A DNA stretch of 64,000 nt, taken from Croceivirga radicis. GTDB lineage: Bacteria; Bacteroidota; Bacteroidia; Flavobacteriales; Flavobacteriaceae. The stretch is taken from positions 62,001 through 126,000 of the forward strand of contig NZ_MTBC01000008.1 of NCBI RefSeq assembly GCF_002072105.2, given 5' to 3'. How positions within the stretch are numbered: position 1 is the first letter of the stretch; every line of letters starts with the position of its first letter. Below the pieces are notes generated by a model. The model saw only the letters and a list, made by a program, of their open reading frames with translations. It was not told the DNA's origin and did no database searches. Positions 8,321-17,065 of this stretch are shown piece after piece. A program made the translations under genes and the position numbers.

Positions 8321-9421
8321 TTATGGATTCAAGGCATCAAATTCTGTGATTACAAACTCTACCCTTCTATTTTGTTGCTTACTCAACGGGTCAAATCCTT
8401 TGTATAATGGTTGTTTTTCACCGTATGCCTCTGTTTTAATATTTTCATTAGGCATGCCTAAATCTTTAAGATAATTGGCTACGGCAACCACTCGTTTTTT
8501 AGAAAGTTGATAATTATAAAATGAGGACCCATCATTATCCGTATGTCCTTTTAAAGTAAGCTGGTGTCTTTTTGGATCTGCAATAGAGAAGAAAAACTTT
8601 CTCAAATACTCTTTTGATTCCTTGGTTAAGCTATGGCTATTTGGATCAAATTTTACCTTATCCATAACCATTGCCTTATTGTACTCAATATTCAAAGGTT
8701 CATTAATGAATAAGGTTGCATCATCTATATAGTAATAGGCTATTTGACCACCTTTAAGGCCAGACCCATCCAATTGGCGCAAATATTCTTTAGGGGTTTT
8801 ACCAAAATTACCTATGGTAACGTATTTTTCAAATCCATCTGCCACAAATGTTAGAGATACTTTTGTCCAACCTTTTTTATTACTAAGACTACCATGGCTT
8901 TTTAGGTTTTCAAATTTGTAACTACCGTATTTATCTGAAACTCGTCTTAGGCTGATATTATTACTATCATCAAAATTCATTTTCTTACGAGTAAACAAAG
9001 CGCTTACTTGCTTTACTGCAAACTGAGAATCTTCTGATAGGCTAACATGAAAAGCAAAAGTATATTCCTTACCAGCCTCTAACGTTTCTTCAAACTTTAA
9101 TTGGACATACTCTGTATAGGATTTACCAGCATACATATAAATACCCATGTAACCGTTACCATTTTTTGGCTGTTGAAAGCCCCTAAAATTTCTCGGTGCT
9201 GCGTTTTTACCTTTTGCATCTACATTAAAGTAATCTGCACTACCCTTGTTTGGCGTACTTACATAGGAGACCACACCATCTACCGCACCCAACTCATCTG
9301 GTACATGGCTATTTTTCTCAAAATCGCCATTCAACACCAAATTTTGACTATTTGCAAAAGGTATTGCAAACAAAATTGCCGATAAGACACTTAAAACTCT
9401 TGTTCTTCTTGTACTAAACAT
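8321..9421 (-). CDS. OmpA family outer-membrane/peptidoglycan-linking protein
   Basis: 366 residues with an N-terminal signal peptide (MFSTRRTRVLSVLSAILFAIPFANSQ). Residues about 30-235 form a carbohydrate-binding-module-like beta domain (LVLNGDFEKNSHVP near its start, then ADYFNVDAKG, KKGWTKVSLTFVADG, YYYIDDATLF). Residues about 250-362 are an OmpA domain with KVKFDPNSHSLTKES, LKGHTDNDGSSFYN, LSKKRVVAVANYL and the closing QQNRRVEFVI, which hold the Asp and Arg that bind diaminopimelate. The N-terminal domain is not an OmpA barrel, so this is a peptidoglycan-anchored secreted protein rather than a porin. A -7 element (TAAGTTTG, minus, 9471-9464) lies 43 bases upstream of the start. Confidence 0.85.
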   Translation of the reverse strand: MFSTRRTRVLSVLSAILFAIPFANSQNLVLNGDFEKNSHVPDELGAVDGVVSYVSTPNKGSADYFNVDAKGKNAAPRNFRGFQQPKNGNGYMGIYMYAGKSYTEYVQLKFEETLEAGKEYTFAFHVSLSEDSQFAVKQVSALFTRKKMNFDDSNNISLRRVSDKYGSYKFENLKSHGSLSNKKGWTKVSLTFVADGFEKYVTIGNFGKTPKEYLRQLDGSGLKGGQIAYYYIDDATLFINEPLNIEYNKAMVMDKVKFDPNSHSLTKESKEYLRKFFFSIADPKRHQLTLKGHTDNDGSSFYNYQLSKKRVVAVANYLKDLGMPNENIKTEAYGEKQPLYKGFDPLSKQQNRRVEFVITEFDALNP

Positions 9422-9554
9422 TCTGTAGGTATTTAAGGTTTAGATTTGGGATTAATTTCTCCACAAACTTACCATAAATAGTATTTTTCCTACATATGCA
9501 GTAGTTTATCACGTAAGTACTATAGGTGAATTAACTATTTCTATAGACGAATGG

Positions 9555-11303
9555 TTAAAAATCAAATTTGTAAGAAATACCCGCTAGCGCCTGAAAACCT
9601 TGCACATAGAAATTACTCCATCTTTGATAATTCTTATTAGAAAGGTTAGAAAATTTAGCAAAAACTGACAATTGCTCATTAAAACGATAGCCTAAATGCG
9701 CATTGGCATCAAAAAAACTATCTAAGGTTACCTGGGTAGAAGGAAACTCGTTGGGAAACAAACCTGCAGTCGCTACCGCTTGTAAGTCTTCCCGTTCTCC
9801 TACATAAAAAAGATTTGCACCTGCAAACCAGTTATCACTAATCTGATAATCCATAAATACCGAAGCCTGTATTTGTGGTAAATTCCACGCAGGATTATCT
9901 GTCTCTGTATTATAGTGGTTGTATTCTGCATTAATACCTAAAGAAAAATTCCTATTAACATCTACGTTAATTTCACCAAATGCACCAATAGTTTTTACAT
10001 CATCATAAAACACCTGAAAAGAATTACCGTAGGCATACCCCTCATCTGACCTATTGGAGTTCTCTGGATTTAATAAAAACAACGGTTTTCTATTTTCTGC
10101 TTTGTAATACGCTTTAAAATTATAACCAAAGTTGCTCAACAATTGGCCTTTTAAACCTAAATGCGCATGATATTGCATGTCTGTTGGCTGTATTTCCAAG
10201 GTTGGCGAAACATAAGGATTTTGCGCCACCAGTGTTTTGTAAGAATTTTGCTGCAGGTCGCCTTCAATGCCTCCATAAGCAATTACCTGATCTTCCATAA
10301 TACGGTAAGATGCTGTTACTGCAGGGTAAATGTAAAAACTACCGTTACTTCTTTCTAAATCCATACCATATACAAAATTGGCACCTAATTTTAAGGTCAA
10401 TTCATCCCTTAATACCAAAAAGCTAGGGTTTATACCAGCAATTAATTGCCCATAAGCTATACCTTCATCGTTATCCGTACTGTTTAAACTAGCGTTGGCA
10501 AATTCTCCACCAACGTAGTCTACTCTACCTTTAATAGTTACCATTTCTGTGGTAATGGGCAATTCTATGGCAGCACTAAGAGCAGCGCTATTCTCTGCAG
10601 ATTTTAAGTGATCCCAAAAACGATTCAATTTTAAATCTGCATTTTTAAAGAAACTGTCTTCTACGTTTATGTAAGCGTTGGCACCAGCGGAAAAATAATT
10701 CTGCTGCTCATTTATGGCATCTACTTCTTCTTGTGTGTATACGCCACTTTGCAGACCGTACCAATTGTATAGTTGGTGCCCCAAATCCAATCCAACACCA
10801 TAATCATAATCACGGTCTCTCTTGGTAAAGGTTACATCCAAATCCGTATGGTAAAAATCAGTTTCTAAAGGGGTACTATTTATATCGCCTCTAGACGAAT
10901 GATGGTCTAGACCAATATCCAATAGGTTCTCATCTCTTCCAATTTCCCTACTGGTATAAAAGTTAACCAAAGCATTATTATAATTACCCAGACCAACAGC
11001 TGCGTATGAATTATATAATCTTGGTGGCGGGGTTTTCTTTACAGTAGAAGCTTTTGCTTTAGCGGGTGTAAACGTAGAAGCTACCGGAACCGAGAAAATG
11101 CTGTATTTAATTGGTTTCTTTTGTAAGGCTATAGAATCTTCAATTACAGGCTGTGTTTTAATTTTAAAAGCATCTGAAACCGATGGCGCATATGGTTTTA
11201 CAACCGTTACGGTTTCTGTACCTATATCTTCTTTTTCTTGCCCCAAAACCAGCGCTATGGTAAATAGCGCTAGCAGGGTAACTATATTCTTATTTGTATT
11301 CAT
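9555..11303 (-). CDS. TonB-receptor-like outer-membrane barrel lacking a plug domain
   Basis: About 582 residues. The signal peptide MNTNKNIVTLLALFTIALVLGQ supports the start at 11303. An upstream ATG at 11336 overlaps the preceding gene by 11 bases and would add a hydrophilic leader. After the signal comes a Pro-rich segment (TVTVVKPYAPSVSDAFKI, ARPPPRLYN-like linkers), then only transmembrane beta strands typical of TonB-dependent receptors, ending in LAGISYKFDF with a terminal Phe. I see no carboxypeptidase-regulatory domain, no TonB box and no plug, so the usual annotation 'TonB-dependent receptor' probably overstates it. It directly follows the 1007-residue TPR gene and is very likely co-transcribed and functionally paired with it. 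Confidence 0.8.
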   Translation of the reverse strand: MNTNKNIVTLLALFTIALVLGQEKEDIGTETVTVVKPYAPSVSDAFKIKTQPVIEDSIALQKKPIKYSIFSVPVASTFTPAKAKASTVKKTPPPRLYNSYAAVGLGNYNNALVNFYTSREIGRDENLLDIGLDHHSSRGDINSTPLETDFYHTDLDVTFTKRDRDYDYGVGLDLGHQLYNWYGLQSGVYTQEEVDAINEQQNYFSAGANAYINVEDSFFKNADLKLNRFWDHLKSAENSAALSAAIELPITTEMVTIKGRVDYVGGEFANASLNSTDNDEGIAYGQLIAGINPSFLVLRDELTLKLGANFVYGMDLERSNGSFYIYPAVTASYRIMEDQVIAYGGIEGDLQQNSYKTLVAQNPYVSPTLEIQPTDMQYHAHLGLKGQLLSNFGYNFKAYYKAENRKPLFLLNPENSNRSDEGYAYGNSFQVFYDDVKTIGAFGEINVDVNRNFSLGINAEYNHYNTETDNPAWNLPQIQASVFMDYQISDNWFAGANLFYVGEREDLQAVATAGLFPNEFPSTQVTLDSFFDANAHLGYRFNEQLSVFAKFSNLSNKNYQRWSNFYVQGFQALAGISYKFDF

Positions 11304-11325
11304 GTGTTCTCTAATGCTAGTACTA

Positions 11326-14300
11326 TTAATTTTCATTTGGGTCTACAGAAGCGTTCCTTTCTGCTTCTTGCGACTTAATCAAGGCTAATTCTCCTTTAGC
11401 CTGTGCAATTATTTCTGGATATTCCTTAAAATTCTCCAATACGTTTTCTAAGATGTACGTGGCCTGGAAAGCATCATCTAAGGCATTAAAGTTCTTGGCC
11501 ATAACAATTAAACCTTTTCCTGCCCATTCTTTGTAAGAAGAAAAATCTTTTACCAGTTTCTGTACCGATGTATTGGACGCTTCATAGTTTCCATTTCGGT
11601 TTTTAAAGAAGGCATCATAATACCAAGCTTCTGCTCCTACTTTACCCGTTGCTATGGATTTTACCTCTGCAAATGTTTCTTCTGCCAAGGCTTCATCTCC
11701 CGTTTCAATAGCAGATTTAGCGATCATGATTTTTGCATCGCTTTTTATTCTATTATCTATGTTTGGTACGGCCAAAACCTTATTGGCATAGGCCAAGGTT
11801 TTAGTGTAATCTTTTTGCTCATAGTACCCTTTCATCAAATTACTTTGCGCAAAGGTTCTATTCTGGCTTATTTCTGCTTCTTTTTCTAATTGTTGTAGGT
11901 AAGGAATAGCGTTTTTATAATCTGCGTTGCCTACATAGATTTCGCAAACCCTGGTAAGCGCCTGTTCCACAAACTCGCCACCACCTTGTTGGGCAACTGC
12001 CTTATAATGCGGTAATGCCTTTTGCTTGTTTCCTTGGCCAAAATATAGCTGAGCCAATGTAAAATGTGCTTGGGTAGCATGTGCACCATTAGGAAACTGT
12101 TTTAAATAGCTTTCAAAAGATTTAATTGCCTGGTCCGTTTTCCCTTCCACATATTTTCTATCTGCTGCCTCATAACTGGCTTCTTCCAACTCAGAATCGG
12201 TTACCTCAACAAAATCTAAATTTTTGGCCCATTCGGCATACTCATCTACCTTACCCATATCCACATAAACCAGTTTTGCCGTGCTTACGGCCTGTAACGC
12301 CTCTTGTGAATTTGGATATTCTGCAACAACATGTTTAAACTTTCCTATGGCTTGTTCATTCCTATTGGCATTGTAATGCACCAAACCTTGTCTTAATAAA
12401 GCCTGTGGTGCAAACTTACTAGTAGAAAATTCTTGCAACACCTTGTCATAAGTAGCTAAACCTTGAGCTTCTTTATTTGTTTTAACGTACGTGTTGGCCA
12501 GCTCAAAAAGAGCATCATCTCTTAAAGAACTATTTCCATACCTACTGTTAAACGCGTTAAGCTGCTCTATTTTTGCCGTATTGTTTCCTAAAAAACCAGT
12601 ACTCATGGCCTTTTGATAAACCGCATAATCACGTTCTGGCCCATTAAGTTTAGACGCCTCATCATAAGCACTTATTGCCGCTGTGTAATTACTACTTACA
12701 AAATAGGTATCGCCCAGCCTAATTAACGCATCTGTTTTAATAGCATCTTCTAACTGTGCATTGTTGGCCGCACTCTTAAAAAACGTAACCGCATTACCAT
12801 AATCTTTCAATTTAAAATAGGTATAACCTAAATTGTAATTTATTAATTGAACCTCGTTACCCTCTAAATTTTTATAATCTCTTTTGAACGAATTGAATTC
12901 AGCAAGGGCCTCATTAAATTGGTTTAAACGGTATAAGGATTCTGCCAACCAATATTGAGATTTTCCCTTAATCTCATTGGTTCCATTTTTCTTAACGGCA
13001 ATTTCAAAAGCATCAACGGCATCTTTATAATCACCATCTGTAAATAATTCTACCCCACGGAAATATGCAACTTTTTGATAGGTAGCTTCATCTGCAAAAG
13101 ATGGATTATCTTTTAAAAGTTTCATGGCACCTGCAAAATTCTTGGAGGTGATGTAAGAATCAACCAATAGATTTTTTAATTCTTCTTCATTATTATCTTT
13201 AAGATACGTTTCCAGATAAGCCATAATTACTTGTGGTACCGGCTCGTACGGGTTACCTATTTCATAACTTAGCCTGGCATAATTAAGAAAGGCGTCTTTT
13301 TTAATATCCGCACTAAACTCCATGCTGGCGGCATTCTTAAAGGCATTTAAGGCCTCAGATTTCTTATCTAACTTTAAATAACATTCCGCCAAATGGTAAT
13401 ATGCGTTCTGGGCCACGGCATTGGTTCCGTTCACAATTTTGTTAAACTGACCTATTGCTTGCTCAAAATCTCCAATTTTATAATAGCTATAGCCTAACAA
13501 ATAAAAATCGGTATTGTTCCACTTACCCCTTTTACCTTTATATTCTTTTAAATATGGAATAGCTTCTTGGTACTGCTCCAGATTAAAATAGCTTTCACCT
13601 ATAATCTTGTTCAACTCCGAAACTTCTCTTCTATCAGATTTTGGCAATTGCTTTTTAGCCATGGCAATGGCTTTATCAAAATTGCCCAGCTTAAAATTTA
13701 AATCGGCCTGGTAGTAAGACAATTTCTCTTCAAGAATTTCTGGGTCGTTAATTTCATCGAATCGCTCGTTGGCGCTATCATAATCATCTTGCTCATAAGA
13801 AATGTAACCCAAATAATATTTAGCTTGGCTACCATATTTATTAGAATTAGCAACTTTTGCCAAATACTTTTCTGCCTCCTTTGGTCTATTGGCGGCATAA
13901 TAGCTATAGCCCGTGTTAAAGTTAAAGCGTTCTTGGTCTTTTCTAGACATCTTGTCCTGCTCTACTTTCTTGTACCATTTTAGGGCATACGGATATTTCC
14001 CTGTTTCAAAATAATAGTCCGCAACATCCATAAAAGCCGAGTTGCGTTTGGTAGATGTTGGGTAGCGCTCTACAAAATCTTCCATTAAATCATCCGCGCC
14101 ACGTTGGTTTAAACGGATGGCGGCATTGGCCACATAGTAGGTACTATTGGCCTTGGTTTCATAATCGTTGGAAGTTTCTTTTACCTTCATAAACAAAGCT
14201 TGTGCCGCTTGGTATTGCTCGTTATTGTAGAGTTCTAGGGCATCTAGATAGCTTTTATTTTGATGGGTATAAATTTTGGTTTCCTGTGCAAAGGATAGTG

Positions 14301-14349
14301 CAGTAAAAAGAACCCCAAAAAGGGAAAGGTATAAAGTTTTACGATTCAT
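11326..14349 (-). CDS. Large tetratricopeptide-repeat periplasmic protein
   Basis: 1007 residues. A signal peptide (MNRKTLYLSLFGVLFTALSFAQ) is followed by a chain made almost wholly of tetratricopeptide or Sel1-like helical pairs. Recurrent units include YYVANAAIRLNQ, FNTGYSYYAANRPKEAEKYL, YLLGYSYYKIGDFEQAIGQF, YWLAESLYRLNQFNEAL, YNLGYTYFKLKDYGNAV and FTLAQLYFGQGNKQKALPHY, running from about residue 30 to the acidic end. No membrane segment follows the signal peptide, so it should be a soluble periplasmic or surface scaffold. It is the first gene of a two-gene operon with the plugless barrel downstream. The sequence does not let me equate it with SprE or another named gliding protein. Confidence 0.88.
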   Translation of the reverse strand: MNRKTLYLSLFGVLFTALSFAQETKIYTHQNKSYLDALELYNNEQYQAAQALFMKVKETSNDYETKANSTYYVANAAIRLNQRGADDLMEDFVERYPTSTKRNSAFMDVADYYFETGKYPYALKWYKKVEQDKMSRKDQERFNFNTGYSYYAANRPKEAEKYLAKVANSNKYGSQAKYYLGYISYEQDDYDSANERFDEINDPEILEEKLSYYQADLNFKLGNFDKAIAMAKKQLPKSDRREVSELNKIIGESYFNLEQYQEAIPYLKEYKGKRGKWNNTDFYLLGYSYYKIGDFEQAIGQFNKIVNGTNAVAQNAYYHLAECYLKLDKKSEALNAFKNAASMEFSADIKKDAFLNYARLSYEIGNPYEPVPQVIMAYLETYLKDNNEEELKNLLVDSYITSKNFAGAMKLLKDNPSFADEATYQKVAYFRGVELFTDGDYKDAVDAFEIAVKKNGTNEIKGKSQYWLAESLYRLNQFNEALAEFNSFKRDYKNLEGNEVQLINYNLGYTYFKLKDYGNAVTFFKSAANNAQLEDAIKTDALIRLGDTYFVSSNYTAAISAYDEASKLNGPERDYAVYQKAMSTGFLGNNTAKIEQLNAFNSRYGNSSLRDDALFELANTYVKTNKEAQGLATYDKVLQEFSTSKFAPQALLRQGLVHYNANRNEQAIGKFKHVVAEYPNSQEALQAVSTAKLVYVDMGKVDEYAEWAKNLDFVEVTDSELEEASYEAADRKYVEGKTDQAIKSFESYLKQFPNGAHATQAHFTLAQLYFGQGNKQKALPHYKAVAQQGGGEFVEQALTRVCEIYVGNADYKNAIPYLQQLEKEAEISQNRTFAQSNLMKGYYEQKDYTKTLAYANKVLAVPNIDNRIKSDAKIMIAKSAIETGDEALAEETFAEVKSIATGKVGAEAWYYDAFFKNRNGNYEASNTSVQKLVKDFSSYKEWAGKGLIVMAKNFNALDDAFQATYILENVLENFKEYPEIIAQAKGELALIKSQEAERNASVDPNEN

Positions 14350-14418
14350 AGTGTTCTACGCTCTGGTCGATTGTTAATGCATAACGTCAAAAAACGGACC
14401 AAAGTATAAACAAAGTTG

Positions 14419-14439
14419 ATCCTAACATAAAATTAGGAT
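14419..14439. promoter_or_regulatory. Inverted repeat in the TPR gene/ftsE divergent region
   Basis: ATCCTAA (14419-14425) and TTAGGAT (14433-14439) form perfect 7-bp arms with a 7-base spacer, midway between the two divergent genes. A second, TTTAGA-N7-TCTAAA (14473-14491), lies just before the ftsE start, overlapping a weak -7 element TACCTTTA (14469-14476). Either could be an operator; this is inference. Confidence 0.35.
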
Positions 14440-14496
14440 TTAAAAATATACATATTGGTATAACTTATTACCTTTAGACCTAGAATCTAAAACGGT

Positions 14497-15180
14497 ATGG
14501 CAGAACCTATCTTAAAACTTACGGACGTATCTATTTTTCAAAAAGATAATCTGGTATTGAGTAATGTTGACCTACAAGTAAAAAAAGGCGAATTTGTTTA
14601 TATTATTGGAAAGACGGGTAGCGGCAAAAGTAGTTTTATGAAAACCCTTTATGGAGATTTACCCTTAAGTAAGGGCGAAGGTACTGTAGTAGATTTTAAC
14701 CTAAAAACCCTTAAAGAAAACGATATTCCCTATTTAAGGCGAAAACTGGGTATTGTATTCCAAGATTTTAAACTATTATCTGACCGAAACATTAATAATA
14801 ATCTGAAGTTCGTACTCAAAGCAACTGGTTGGACAGACACCTCTAAAATGGACGATAAAATTGCTGAAGTTTTGGATAAAGTAGGTATGAAAACCAAAGG
14901 TTTCAAGTATCCGCATGAGCTTTCTGGAGGCGAACAGCAGCGTATAGCCATTGCCAGAGCACTGTTGAACGACCCTGAATTGATTCTTGCAGATGAACCT
15001 ACTGGTAACTTAGATCCACAAACCAGTGTAGAGGTTATGAAAGTGTTGCAAGAAATAAACAATAACGGGCGCACCATCATTATGGCAACACATGATTATG
15101 CATTAATACTAAAATACCCACACAAAACCATTAAATGCGATGGAGGCAAAGTATTTGAAGTGATACAAAAAGCCATATAA
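14497..15180 (+). CDS. ftsE: Cell division ABC ATP-binding protein FtsE
   Basis: 227 residues, the standard FtsE length. FtsE drives the FtsEX complex at the inner membrane, which controls cell-wall hydrolases during division. The ATPase core has Walker [11 protein letters not shown] (about 39-47), Q-loop VFQDFKLL, signature [16 protein letters not shown] (about 147), Walker [14 protein letters not shown] and the switch His in MATHDYAL. The phrase ...[19 protein letters not shown] is typical of Bacteroidota FtsE. The partner ftsX is not adjacent, as is common in Bacteroidota. LolD-type exporters share the signature but normally read NV..PL after the Q-loop; the context supports FtsE. Confidence 0.88.
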   Translation: MAEPILKLTDVSIFQKDNLVLSNVDLQVKKGEFVYIIGKTGSGKSSFMKTLYGDLPLSKGEGTVVDFNLKTLKENDIPYLRRKLGIVFQDFKLLSDRNINNNLKFVLKATGWTDTSKMDDKIAEVLDKVGMKTKGFKYPHELSGGEQQRIAIARALLNDPELILADEPTGNLDPQTSVEVMKVLQEINNNGRTIIMATHDYALILKYPHKTIKCDGGKVFEVIQKAI

Positions 15181-15249
15181 GCCAACAAAACTTCTTTTTT
15201 TTATTTCTTCAACTTTTGTTTCTTTGTTAAAATTGATTTAAAATTTTAT

Positions 15250-16011
15250 ATGGAACTTCTTGGAATAGATATTGGCGGTACGGGAACCAAAGGCGCCTTG
15301 GTAAATGCAGAAACGGGAGAAATGCTTACGGAACGCTTTAGAGTACCTACCCCAAAATCCAAAAAGCCTAAAGATATGGCCAAGGCCATTAAAGAAATAG
15401 TTGATCATTTTGATTACAAAGGACCTGTTGGTTGTGGTTTCCCAACTATAGTAAAAAATGGGGTGTGCATGAGCCCAGGAAACTTACATAAAAGCTGGGT
15501 AGGTGTTAATATAGATGAATTGCTTACAGAAACTACAGGACACGAATTTACCGTACTAAACGATGCCGATGCTGCTGGCTACGCCTCTATGAATTACGGC
15601 GTGGGCAAAGGAAAAAACGGTTTGGTAATCATGCTTACCGTGGGTACGGGATTGGGTAGTGGTGCTTTTTTTAATGGGCAGTTGTTACCTAATTTTGAAT
15701 TGGGCCAAATACCTTATAAAAAATATAAAAAAATAGAATTGTACGCCTCTAATTTTGCTAAAGAACGTGATGATCTAAGCATGGAAAAATGGGCCAAAAG
15801 ATTTAACAAATTTCTACACTATGTAGAACTGTTGGTTAACCCAGATTTGCTAATTGTTGGTGGTGGTATTTCTAAAAAATGGGACCAATTTGGCCATCTT
15901 TTGGAAACTGAGGCAGATATTGTACAAGCAGAATTGATGAACCATGCCGGTATAATTGGAGCGGCAATTGCTTGTTTAAGGGAGCAACACCATGGTCATC
16001 TTACCAAATAA
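15250..16011 (+). CDS. ppgK: Polyphosphate glucokinase (ROK family)
   Basis: 253 residues. It has the ROK/hexokinase-like phosphate loop LGIDIGGTGTKGALV (residues 4-18) and VGCGFPTIVKNGV. The glucose-contacting NDADAAGYASMNYG, phosphate-2 TVGTGLGSGAFFNGQL and adenosine motif LIVGGGISKKWDQF are also present. It lacks the zinc-binding Cys cluster of sugar-repressor-type ROK proteins, and both length and motif spacing match polyphosphate--glucose phosphotransferases, which phosphorylate glucose from polyphosphate (and often ATP). It lies 69 bases after ftsE and may be co-transcribed. ATP-glucokinase remains possible. Confidence 0.82.
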   Translation: MELLGIDIGGTGTKGALVNAETGEMLTERFRVPTPKSKKPKDMAKAIKEIVDHFDYKGPVGCGFPTIVKNGVCMSPGNLHKSWVGVNIDELLTETTGHEFTVLNDADAAGYASMNYGVGKGKNGLVIMLTVGTGLGSGAFFNGQLLPNFELGQIPYKKYKKIELYASNFAKERDDLSMEKWAKRFNKFLHYVELLVNPDLLIVGGGISKKWDQFGHLLETEADIVQAELMNHAGIIGAAIACLREQHHGHLTK

Positions 16012-16031
16012 AGAATGATAAAATTATTAAT

Positions 16032-16063
16032 AAAAAAGCCCAAGTAATTGCTTGGGCTTTTTT
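16032..16063. terminator. Bidirectional terminator
   Basis: Stem AAAGCCCAAG (16035-16044) / CTTGGGCTTT (16051-16060) with a six-base loop, flanked by A and T runs. It serves the glucokinase gene on plus and the lipoprotein gene at 16084 on minus. Confidence 0.88.
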
Positions 16064-16083
16064 ATTAATACTGCTACTTATAT

Positions 16084-16992
16084 CTAAAGTTTCTTTGCTC
16101 CTTCTGGCATCTCAAAGAAATCTTCTGGTAATTCGGATACGAACTCCATATCGCTAATTTCGATTTTGGTAATGTACTCTCCTGGCATACCATCTACCGT
16201 CCAATGCGTTTTTAATAGACTAGGCAATAGAACTCCGTCCACATCTACTAATTCACCAACCTCCATAAATTTTTCTGGATTGTGCCCACCATTTTTGAAG
16301 TATTCTGGATAAGAAACAATATATCTAGTTGCCATTAGCAAATACGTATCTGCATCAAAATGTAAAATATAGTAATCGTCTGGAGCATCTCCTGTACCAG
16401 CGTCATATGTCACTTTAACAACCTTGGTTTTCTTATCTTTATAAGTAGCGTCTGGCAATAATTCCAAATTAACGCCTTCCCCATCTTCTACAAACGGGTG
16501 TCCCATTAAATAAAGTGGCGTTAAAGCCCAAAATTTGGTATCATAAGCAAAAGCGGTTGAATCTGCTTTTATCCATGCTATTTCTCCAGTATAACCAAAC
16601 GTGGCCTCTTTATCTGTAGTACTGGTATGCACTACCCTATTGTTCCATGGGTCTACAATTTCATAACTGTCGCGCTGTGTTTTATCTTTTTCTAAAGGCT
16701 GGTAATTAAAACGCATACCCAAAGGCCCATTTTCAAACCAAGTAGCTAAACCACCGTGCGCTTCCATGGAATTCCAAATTACAGTACCAGCCGAAGAAGC
16801 TGTTAGGCGTTCTTTTGCTTTTTTAACCCTATTTGTAATCCATGTATCTGGTATGGCTACGCTATTTTCTACCACTGTTGGATCTGGTAGAACATTTTCT
16901 TCGTTTTCTTTTTTTTGCTCTTTACAAGCTATTGTACTGATTAATAAGGCGGTCACCCCTATCTGTTTAATTAAGTGTTTCATTTTGTCCAT
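16084..16992 (-). CDS. Lipoprotein with LolA/LolB-like fold, DUF6503-like
   Basis: 302 residues. A signal peptide ends in the lipobox STIAC (Cys about 23), so it is a membrane-anchored periplasmic lipoprotein. After an acidic linker the chain shows long beta segments (MEAHGGLATWFENGPLG, NRVVHTSTTDKEA, DDYYILHFDADTYLLMATRYI, GVLLPSLLKTHWTVDG). These resemble the curved LolA/LolB-like sheet found in Bacteroidota outer-membrane lipoprotein families such as DUF6503. No catalytic residues stand out. It has its own promoter region, as the typA terminator closes transcription just upstream. The family assignment is by general resemblance only. Confidence 0.65.
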   Translation of the reverse strand: MDKMKHLIKQIGVTALLISTIACKEQKKENEENVLPDPTVVENSVAIPDTWITNRVKKAKERLTASSAGTVIWNSMEAHGGLATWFENGPLGMRFNYQPLEKDKTQRDSYEIVDPWNNRVVHTSTTDKEATFGYTGEIAWIKADSTAFAYDTKFWALTPLYLMGHPFVEDGEGVNLELLPDATYKDKKTKVVKVTYDAGTGDAPDDYYILHFDADTYLLMATRYIVSYPEYFKNGGHNPEKFMEVGELVDVDGVLLPSLLKTHWTVDGMPGEYITKIEISDMEFVSELPEDFFEMPEGAKKL

Positions 16993-17031
16993 TTTAAGCT
17001 TTGGTAGTCGGCCTATATTTAAAAACCTTTC

Positions 17032-17061
17032 AAAAAAAAGCCCCGATTAATATCGGGGCTT
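17032..17061 (-). terminator. typA terminator
   Basis: Stem AAGCCCCGAT (17038-17047) / ATCGGGGCTT (17052-17061), loop TAAT, followed on the minus strand by eight T (17039-17032). It lies directly after the typA stop. Confidence 0.9.
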
Positions 17062-17065
17062 AAAC

